Shown: positions 18,099-23,986 of the stretch, piece after piece
How the letters are laid out: each line of letters opens with the position of its first letter
Numbering within the stretch: position 1 is the stretch's first letter
Source: DATDCY01 sp031406795 [NCBI: Candidatus Rokuibacteriota bacterium]
GTDB taxonomy: Bacteria > JAUVQV01
Assembly: GCA_031406795.1 (NCBI GenBank)
Contig: JANOHV010000258.1
Coordinates: 1 to 23,986, forward strand
Reading direction: 5' to 3'
Length of the DNA: 23,986 nt
Position numbers and translations under genes: made by a program
Notes under the pieces: generated by a model
What the model was told of the DNA's origin: nothing
What the model saw: only the letters and a program-made list of their open reading frames with translations
Database searches by the model: none

Positions 18099-20783
18099 CT
18101 AACGAAGCGTGCCCCCCAGCGGGATCGTGCCGGCGTAGCCGAACGCCGTCTGCCAGAAGCCTTCCGTGCTCTTGAAGACGTACCAGGCGCCGCCCGGCGC
18201 GGAGTAGACGCCGATGTCGTCGCGGCCGTCGCCATCGAAATCCCCGACCACGGGCTCCGTGCCGGGATAGCCGAACTGCGTCTGCCAGGAGCCCTCCGCA
18301 CTCTTGAGGAGCTGCCAGCTTCCACTTGGCGGGTGGTAGACGCCGATGTCGTCGCGGCCGTCGCCGTCGAAATCCCCCACCACCGGGATCGTCCCGGCGT
18401 AGCCGAACTGCGTCTGCCAGAAGCCCTCGGCGCTCTTGAAGAGATACCAGTTCCCGCTGTCCGGGTGGTAGACCCCGATGTCGTCCCGGCCGTCGCCGTC
18501 GAAGTCCCCCGCCACCGGAATCGTCCCGGCGTAGCCGAACTGCGTCTGCCAGAAGCCGTCAGCGCTCCTGAAGAGATACCAATTCCCGCCCTCGGGAAAA
18601 TAGCACCCGAGGTCGCTCGTGCCGTCGCCGTCGAAGTCTCCGACCACCGGAATCGTTCCGGCGAAGCCGAATTGCGTCTGCCAGAAGCCCTCCGCGCTCT
18701 TGAACAGGTACCAGTTTCCCCCCTCGGGAAAGTAGCACCCGATATCGCTCCTGCCGTCCCCGTCGAAGGTCCCCGTGACCGGGATCGTTCCGGCGTAGCC
18801 GAACCGCGTCTGCCAGAAGCCCTCGCTGCTGTTGTACCCGTACCAGGCGCCGGCGGGCGGAAAGTAGCAGCCGATGTCCGAGCGGCCATCCCCGTCGAAA
18901 TCGTTGGCTGCGGGATGCGCGACGGTCGCCGCGCGATAGTAGGCCCGCACGGTCCGGCCGGCATCCAGCGTGACCGAGCAGGTCAGCCCCGATGCGCTCG
19001 AGCAGCCGATCCAGCCGCTGAAGGCATTGCCGGCGGCGGTCGCGGGTGCCGTCAGGGTCACCGTGACGCCATTGCCGTAGGCGCGCGCGAACGGCGTGGT
19101 CCCGTCTCCCAGAGCGCCGATGTCGACCGGACTGACCGCGATCGGCACACCGCTCGTCGGGTTGGTCGAAGCCACGGTCAGGCTTGTGAACGCCAGCGCG
19201 TCCACCGCCCGGCCGAGGTTGATCCGGGGCCTGGTGATCGCGACCTTGCCGTCGGTGACGCTGTCGCCGTAGTCGACGAGCGCGGTTCTCACCTGGTCCG
19301 GGGTCAGATAGGAGCCGCTCCTGGCCTTGGCCGCCGATTGCAGCACCGCCGCCGCGCCGGCGGCATAGGGGCTGGCCGCGGAGGTCCCGCCGAAGCCGGT
19401 GAAATAATCTCCCGGCGAGTAACCCCCGATGCCGACGATATCGGCGGTGGAGGCCAGGTTCGCCGGGGCAAGAAGCGTCAGGAACGGGGCGCTGTTCGAG
19501 TACGAGGCGACTTTGTCCGGCCGGGTGCTGTCGGTCGCGAAGAACCCGGTCGCGCAGGCCCCCGCCGTCTTCACGGCGCACGACGCGGCGTCCACGCAGG
19601 GGAAACTGGTGCCGACGCCGGCATCGTACACCGCCCCGACGGAATTCACGTGGCTGATGCAGGCCGGCCAGGCCATCGAATCACAGTAACCGTCGTTGCC
19701 CGAGGAGGCGAAAAGGGTGATCCCGGCGGCCACGGCATTGGCTGCTGCCGCCGTCATCGCCGGACTTGCGGCATCGCAGGGCCCGGAGTACTTGCCGCCG
19801 CCGTAACTGGTGCTGATGATCAGGATCGGGTTGGCCGGGTCGTCGTTCTGATGGGTCACGCACCACTCCCACCCCGCGATCATCGCCGACGACGTGGCGT
19901 CGCCTCCGGGACCGCTCGAGATCTTGATCGCGTAGAGCCTGGCCTCCGGCGCAACGCCGCCGATGTAGGAGCCCACCGTTCCCAGGCTGCCGGCGGCGAT
20001 CCCGGCGCTGCACGTTCCGTGGGCCTCGGCGTAGATCCCCGGCCGCGGGTCGGCGTCGTTGTCACCGGTGTCGTAGCCGCCGATCACCTTCGCATTCGGG
20101 AAGCCGGCGGTCCCGCCCAGCCGGGGATGCGACGTGTCGATGCCGGAATCGCAGATGGCAATGCTCACGCCGGCGCCGCCGTACGTTCCCCGGGCGGCCT
20201 CCGCATTCATCAACGCGAGGCCCTGGGCGAGATGCATGTGCAGCACCACGTCCTTCTCGACGCCGATCACCTCGGGCGAGCCGAGAATCCGCTGCAGCGC
20301 GGAGGCCGTCACGCGCGCCGAAAACCCGAACTGGTACGAGAATCTGCGCTCCACCGCGATGCCGGGGGCGCCGAGATCGTCGATGTCGCGGCCGACTTTC
20401 TCAGCGACGGCAGCCCTCAGCCGGTTCCTGACGGGGGCGTCCTGGAGGCTGTAAGCGGCGCCGGCACCCACTGCGGACGATTCGTCGGGAATCTGCGCCG
20501 ACCCCGGCAGGGGGAGGGCCGCCCCCGTTGCCTGAACCGTCGGCCGCAGCAGCACGATGACCGCCGTCTCGGACGCGCCGCGCTCGAAGTCGGCGAGAAC
20601 GTCGTCCGGGGCATGGAGCTTCGCGCTACGCCGCAGCTCCGCGAGAACTGAGCCGCCTCCCTGCTGCGCGCCGGCCGGCGCCGCGACGTGAGTCAGGGCG
20701 AGAACAGCGGCGAGCGCCAGACACCAGAGCGCCCGGCTCGTGAGGCATCTGCCCGTCCGGGTTTCCCCAGTATCGCACTCCAT
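18099..20783 (-). CDS. Secreted subtilisin-like (S8) serine protease with six DxDG repeats
   Basis: The product is 894 residues. A signal peptide ends near APAGAQ (about residue 37), then an I9-type propeptide region runs to about 200. The S8 catalytic triad is D212 (CDSGID), H255 (HGTCSAG) and S468 (GGTSAASP). From about 560 a small beta module (YGNGVTVTLTAPAT, WIGCSSASGLTCSVTLDAGR) resembles bacterial InlB-like repeats. The C-terminal third (about 627-894) is six copies of a 44-residue repeat beginning FDGDGRxDIG, probably calcium-binding FG-GAP/VCBS-like blades. Repeats 1-3 read GCYFP and 4-6 mostly GVYHP. ATG 20783 is chosen because it has GGGGAGAAG upstream and puts the signal peptide at the N-terminus. 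The protein is likely exported to the surface or medium. It stands alone, with the MITE downstream. Confidence 0.92.
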   Translation of the reverse strand: MECDTGETRTGRCLTSRALWCLALAAVLALTHVAAPAGAQQGGGSVLAELRRSAKLHAPDDVLADFERGASETAVIVLLRPTVQATGAALPLPGSAQIPDESSAVGAGAAYSLQDAPVRNRLRAAVAEKVGRDIDDLGAPGIAVERRFSYQFGFSARVTASALQRILGSPEVIGVEKDVVLHMHLAQGLALMNAEAARGTYGGAGVSIAICDSGIDTSHPRLGGTAGFPNAKVIGGYDTGDNDADPRPGIYAEAHGTCSAGIAAGSLGTVGSYIGGVAPEARLYAIKISSGPGGDATSSAMIAGWEWCVTHQNDDPANPILIISTSYGGGKYSGPCDAASPAMTAAAANAVAAGITLFASSGNDGYCDSMAWPACISHVNSVGAVYDAGVGTSFPCVDAASCAVKTAGACATGFFATDSTRPDKVASYSNSAPFLTLLAPANLASTADIVGIGGYSPGDYFTGFGGTSAASPYAAGAAAVLQSAAKARSGSYLTPDQVRTALVDYGDSVTDGKVAITRPRINLGRAVDALAFTSLTVASTNPTSGVPIAVSPVDIGALGDGTTPFARAYGNGVTVTLTAPATAAGNAFSGWIGCSSASGLTCSVTLDAGRTVRAYYRAATVAHPAANDFDGDGRSDIGCYFPPAGAWYGYNSSEGFWQTRFGYAGTIPVTGTFDGDGRSDIGCYFPEGGNWYLFKSAEGFWQTQFGFAGTIPVVGDFDGDGTSDLGCYFPEGGNWYLFRSADGFWQTQFGYAGTIPVAGDFDGDGRDDIGVYHPDSGNWYLFKSAEGFWQTQFGYAGTIPVVGDFDGDGRDDIGVYHPPSGSWQLLKSAEGSWQTQFGYPGTEPVVGDFDGDGRDDIGVYSAPGGAWYVFKSTEGFWQTAFGYAGTIPLGGTLR
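18105..18910. repeat. Tandem coding repeats of 132 bp, six copies
   Basis: The 3' part of the protease gene repeats with a 132-base period. For example, GATGTCGTCGCGGCCGTCGC recurs at about 18213 and 18345. Copies differ mostly at synonymous sites, with the first and last more diverged than the middle ones. Confidence 0.85.
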
Positions 20784-20922
20784 CAAGTCTTCTCCCCCTG
20801 GCTGGCCCAACCCAGCAACATTCCATATTACGATGCTGCCGGTGGGAAGTTCGGTGCCATCGCCAGGAAAAGTTCGGTCGTCCGCCCTTTTTCGCGTTGA
20901 CAATCGCCACCGCGCTCCCCCC

Positions 20923-20951
20923 TTGACATGGCCATATCTTGTGACTAGAGT
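20923..20951 (+). promoter_or_regulatory. Strong promoter of nrdJ
   Basis: TTGACA (20923-20928), 17 bases, TAGAGT (20946-20951). Transcription would start near 20958, leaving a leader of about 88 bases before ATG 21046. AAGGAG (21031-21036) is the ribosome-binding site, nine bases from the ATG. The rest of the intergenic region (20784-20922) must hold the protease promoter, for which I see only a weak -10-like TAATAT on the minus strand (20830-20825). Confidence 0.7.
20929..20944 (+). promoter_or_regulatory. Candidate NrdR box 1, between -35 and -10
   Basis: TGGCCATATCTTGTGA matches 10 of 16 positions of the recalled NrdR consensus acaCwATATaTwGtgt, including the core ATAT and TTGTG. Binding here would block RNA polymerase. 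Confidence 0.45.
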
Positions 20952-20959
20952 TCGCGCGT

Positions 20960-20975
20960 CCACAACATATGGTAG
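20960..20975 (+). promoter_or_regulatory. Candidate NrdR box 2, over the transcription start
   Basis: CCACAACATATGGTAG matches 11 of 16 consensus positions. It starts exactly 31 bases after box 1, three helical turns, which is the usual tandem spacing for the NrdR repressor of ribonucleotide reductase genes. Confidence 0.5.
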
Positions 20976-21045
20976 GGCGAAGCTCTCCTATGATGAAATT
21001 TGGTACCTGGCACCGAGACAGCGATTTTCGAAGGAGAAGCACGGC

Positions 21046-23986
21046 ATGACAACGTCGGTAGCGAACAGCGCAGTGGTCCCGGCTCTCACCAGCAACGCCC
21101 TCACCGTCCTGAAGAAGCGCTACCTGAAGAAGAACCTTCAGGGCGAGCCGCTCGAGGCGCCGGCGGACATGTTTCACCGCGTGGCGCGCGTCATCGCCGG
21201 CGCCGAGGCGCTCTTCAACCCGGCGGCCGACACCGAGGCGCTGGCCGAGACCTTCTACGGGCTGATGACCAACCTGGAGTTCCTGCCCAATTCGCCGACG
21301 CTGATGAACGCCGGCCGCGAGCTCGGCCAGCTCTCGGCCTGCTTCGTGCTGCCGGTGGGCGACTCGATCGACGACATCTTCGACGCGGTGAAGTTCACCG
21401 CGCTGATCCACAAGTCCGGCGGCGGCACCGGCTTCTCCTTTTCGCGGCTGCGCCCGGCGAACGACGTGGTTATGAGCACGACCGGCATCTCGAGCGGGCC
21501 GATCTCGTTCATGCGCGTCTTCGATCTCGCGACCGAGACGATCAAGCAGGGCGGCACGCGCCGCGGCGCGAACATGGGGATCCTGCGCGTCGACCACCCG
21601 GACATCATGGACTTCATCCGCAGCAAGTCCGACCTGAAGTGCTTCAACAACTTCAACATCTCGGTCGGGCTGACCGAGGCCTTCATGCAGGCCGTCGCGG
21701 ACGATGGCGAGTACGAGATGATCAACCCGCGCAGCCGGGCGGCGGCCGGGCGGCTCAAGGCGCGCGAAGTCTTCCGCTGCATCGTGCACCAGGCCTGGGC
21801 CACCGGCGAGCCGGGGATCGTCTTTCTCGACCGCCTCAACCGCGACAACCCGACGCCGCAGGTCGGGGAGATCGAGAGCACGAACCCGTGCGTCACCGCC
21901 GAAACGTTCGTGCAGACCCTTGATGGCCCGCGCCAGGTGCGCGATCTCATCGGAACGCCGTTCACCGCGATGATCGACGGCGCCCCCTTCCCCGCCGCGC
22001 CCGAGGGTTTCTTCGCAACCGGAACCAAGGAGGTGCTCTGCCTGCGCACCCGCGAGGGGCACCGCCTGCGCCTCACCGCAGATCACCCCGTCCGCCGCGC
22101 CGCAAGCGTGACCCGGGCCCGCGTGGTCGAGGAGTGGGTCCCGGCCGCGCAGCTGACGCCGGGCGACCGCATCGTGCTGCACCGCCACGAGGGCCTCTGC
22201 TGGCCGGGGAACCACGGCGAAGCCGAGGGCTATCTGCTCGGCCTGCTGGTTGGCGACGGCACGCTCAAGCACGACAAGGCCGTCATCTCCGCCTGGCCGG
22301 TGCGCCGGGTCGCCAACGGCGATACCACGGCCGACGGCGTCGAGTCAGTGATGGCCGCCTCGGCCGGATACGCGCAGACGCTCCCGCACCGCGGCGATTT
22401 CACGGGCTGGTCAGCGGTCGCCGGCCGCGACGAGCACCGGCTGGCCCTCGGCGCGGTCAAACACCTCGCGGCCGAACTCGGGATGGCCCCGGGCGCGAAG
22501 ACGATCACCCCGGCGCTGGAGCAGTGCTCCTCGGACTTCTGCCGCGCGTTTCTGCGCGGGCTCTTCGACGCCGACGGCTCGGTGCAGGGGACCACGGCCA
22601 AGGGCGTCAGCGTCCGGCTCGCACAGAGCGAGATCGCAACGCTCGAAGCCGCGCAGCGCATGCTGCTGCGGCTCGGGATCTCCAGCACGATCTATCGTGA
22701 TCGGCGTCCCGCGGGGACCACGATGCTGCCGGATGGCCGCGGGGGATCCGCCGCCTACCAGGTGAAGGCGCAGCATGAATTAGTCATCACGCGCGAGAAT
22801 CTTGCGACATTTGCCGAGCGCATCGGTTTCCACGACACCGCCAAGAACACGCGACTGAATGGTCTCCTCGGCTCCTACCACCGCACCATGAACCGCGAGC
22901 GCTTCCTCGCGACGGTCGAGAGCCTGACGCCGGACGGATGCGAAACTGTCTACGACGTCCAGGTCCCCGGCGCGAACGCCTTCGACGCCAACGGCCTGTA
23001 CGTGCACAACTGCGGCGAACAGCCGCTGCTGCCGTACGAGGCCTGCAACCTCGGTTCGATCAACCTGAACCGCCTCGTGCGCGACGGGCGCCTCGACTGG
23101 GCGCGGCTCGGCGAGGTGACGCGGCTGGCCGTGCGCTTTCTCGACAACGTCATCGAGGTCAACAACTACCCGCTGCCGAAGATCGACGAGATGACGCGCG
23201 CCAACCGCAAGATCGGCCTCGGCGTCATGGGCTGGGCCGACATGCTGATCGCGCTCGGCGTGGCCTACGACTCGCCCGAGGCGGTCGCGCTCGCGGACCA
23301 GGTGATGCGCGCCATCCGCGAGGAGGGTCATGCGGCATCCCGGGATCTCGCGCGCGAGCGCGGCGCCTTCCCGAACTTCAAGGGCTCGATCTTCGATCGG
23401 CCCGGCGCCGAGCCGATGCGCAACGCAACCGTCACGACGATCGCCCCCACCGGCACGATCTCGATCATCGCGAACTCCTCCTCGGGGATCGAGCCGCTCT
23501 TCGCGATCTCCTACATCCGTACCGTCCTCGACCAGAACCGCCTGGTCGAGGTCAACCCGACGTTCGAGCGCCTCGCCCGGGAGCGCGGCTTCTACAGCGC
23601 CGAACTGATGGAGCGCATCGCCGAGGCCGGGACGGTGCGCGGCATGACGGAGATCCCCGAGGACGTTCAGCGGATCTACGCGACCGCGCACGACATCTCC
23701 CCCGAAGTCCACGTGCGGATGCAGGCCGCCTTCCAGAAGCACACCGATAACGCGGTGAGCAAGACGGTGAATTTCCCGAGCGACGCCACCGAGGCCGAGG
23801 TCGACCGGGTCTTCCGGCTCGCCTACGAGCTGGACTGCAAGGGCGTCACGATCTACCGCGACGGCTCGCGCGAGAACCAGGTGCTCTCGACCACGAAGAA
23901 GACCGATCCGTGCGCCGTCGAGCCGGCCGCGGCGCCCGAGCCGCCGCGCGCCCCGGTCATCCGCCGCCGGCCGAAGGCGCTGCGCG
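21046..23986 (+). CDS. nrdJ: Adenosylcobalamin-dependent (class II) ribonucleotide reductase, with intein (3' partial)
   Basis: This enzyme reduces ribonucleotides to deoxyribonucleotides using B12 as radical source, with or without oxygen. There are 980 codons before the right edge and no stop. Class II features are FLPNSPTLMNAGRELGQLSA, the substrate-binding KSGGGTGFSFSRLRP, KQGGTRRGANMG and, after the intein, PTGTISIIANSSSGIEPLF. The redox cysteine pair is C99 (SACFVLP) and C667 (EACNLGSINL). The catalytic loop N-P-C-G-E is split by the intein. After splicing it would have N280, C282 and E284, with C282 the thiyl-radical cysteine. The Cys-rich C-terminal tail that recharges the enzyme lies beyond the window. 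The gene has its own promoter with likely NrdR boxes. Confidence 0.96.
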   Translation, partial: MTTSVANSAVVPALTSNALTVLKKRYLKKNLQGEPLEAPADMFHRVARVIAGAEALFNPAADTEALAETFYGLMTNLEFLPNSPTLMNAGRELGQLSACFVLPVGDSIDDIFDAVKFTALIHKSGGGTGFSFSRLRPANDVVMSTTGISSGPISFMRVFDLATETIKQGGTRRGANMGILRVDHPDIMDFIRSKSDLKCFNNFNISVGLTEAFMQAVADDGEYEMINPRSRAAAGRLKAREVFRCIVHQAWATGEPGIVFLDRLNRDNPTPQVGEIESTNPCVTAETFVQTLDGPRQVRDLIGTPFTAMIDGAPFPAAPEGFFATGTKEVLCLRTREGHRLRLTADHPVRRAASVTRARVVEEWVPAAQLTPGDRIVLHRHEGLCWPGNHGEAEGYLLGLLVGDGTLKHDKAVISAWPVRRVANGDTTADGVESVMAASAGYAQTLPHRGDFTGWSAVAGRDEHRLALGAVKHLAAELGMAPGAKTITPALEQCSSDFCRAFLRGLFDADGSVQGTTAKGVSVRLAQSEIATLEAAQRMLLRLGISSTIYRDRRPAGTTMLPDGRGGSAAYQVKAQHELVITRENLATFAERIGFHDTAKNTRLNGLLGSYHRTMNRERFLATVESLTPDGCETVYDVQVPGANAFDANGLYVHNCGEQPLLPYEACNLGSINLNRLVRDGRLDWARLGEVTRLAVRFLDNVIEVNNYPLPKIDEMTRANRKIGLGVMGWADMLIALGVAYDSPEAVALADQVMRAIREEGHAASRDLARERGAFPNFKGSIFDRPGAEPMRNATVTTIAPTGTISIIANSSSGIEPLFAISYIRTVLDQNRLVEVNPTFERLARERGFYSAELMERIAEAGTVRGMTEIPEDVQRIYATAHDISPEVHVRMQAAFQKHTDNAVSKTVNFPSDATEAEVDRVFRLAYELDCKGVTIYRDGSRENQVLSTTKKTDPCAVEPAAAPEPPRAPVIRRRPKALR
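21889..23010 (+). other. LAGLIDADG-type intein within nrdJ
   Basis: The insert is 374 residues, in frame, at residues 282-655 of the precursor. It begins with C1 (CVTAETFVQTLDG, block A), has TADHP in block B (histidine at 347) and ends in block F (VYDVQVPGANAFDANG) and G (LYVHN) before C+1. These are all the residues class 1 splicing needs: Cys1, penultimate His, terminal Asn and Cys+1. Two endonuclease motifs are present, GYLLGLLVGDG (395-405) and FLRGLFDADG (502-511), with the acidic residues intact, so homing activity is plausible. Part of it (around 22760-22860) is less GC-rich than the host gene, consistent with horizontal arrival. Confidence 0.95.

Noticed and set aside
18105-18910. 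A CRISPR array suggested by regular repeats
   Set aside because: The period is 132 bases with no unique spacers, and the repeats are in frame within the protease.
17669-18964. A 431-codon minus-strand frame containing VRPEPVEG
   Set aside because: It is a spurious frame running through the REP-like palindromes of the MITE and out-of-frame protease sequence.
18333-20651. A 772-codon plus-strand frame opposite the protease
   Set aside because: Its apparent repeats are the reverse complement of the DxDG repeats, and the S8 triad is on the minus strand.
20897-20902. A second TTGACA upstream of nrdJ
   Set aside because: No -10-like hexamer occurs at 16-18 bases downstream; the copy at 20923 has one.
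20976-21045. A cobalamin riboswitch before nrdJ
   Set aside because: The leader of about 88 bases is too short for a cobalamin aptamer and has no B12-box.

Overview
The window is GC-rich and protein-dense. It most resembles a deltaproteobacterium in the broad sense (Desulfuromonadota/Desulfobacterota-like). The indicators are a sensor kinase with periplasmic c-type haem motifs and a C-terminal two-CW cysteine domain, an rluD / TIGR03960 radical SAM / rng operon, a diguanylate cyclase with PocR and GAF sensory domains, and a fold-back repeat of a type I associate with that group from memory. Taxonomy is inference from gene content.

Layout. 1-1834: a c-di-GMP synthase (PocR remnant, GAF, GAF, GGDEF) whose 5' end sits in an imperfect inverted repeat with a second, oppositely oriented PocR fragment. 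1953-2342: a small exported protein of unknown function. 2359-5397 (minus): a probable operon of an orphan NMT1/SsuA-like lipoprotein, a hybrid-free histidine kinase and a single-domain response regulator. 5504-5588 (minus): tRNA-Leu(GAG) with its own promoter, divergent from the promoter of the rluD - TIGR03960 - rng operon (5792-10967, plus). 10967-11129: a three-arm repeat element between convergent genes.

11120-17825 (minus) is a corrinoid-uptake cluster in the order btuF, btuC (apparent frameshift near its start), btuD, a BtuB-like TonB-dependent receptor, a TonB-like protein with only the N-terminal anchor, and then the haem-type sensor kinase. 17929-18072 is a 144-bp MITE-like element with 16-bp terminal inverted repeats, 8-bp target duplications and REP-like palindromes inside. 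18099-20783 (minus) encodes a secreted subtilisin-like protease with six 44-residue DxDG repeats. 20784-21045 is a regulatory region with a strong promoter and two sequences resembling NrdR boxes 31 bp apart. From 21046 to the right edge runs a class II adenosylcobalamin-dependent ribonucleotide reductase (nrdJ) interrupted at its catalytic cysteine by a 374-residue LAGLIDADG intein.

A common thread is vitamin B12. The importer genes lie close to a B12-dependent reductase, yet I see no cobalamin riboswitch before btuF or nrdJ. The most distinctive items are the anchor-only TonB in the B12 operon with a haem sensor kinase, the lipoprotein/kinase/regulator trio, the MITE, the competing-arm repeat, and the intein at the radical cysteine.
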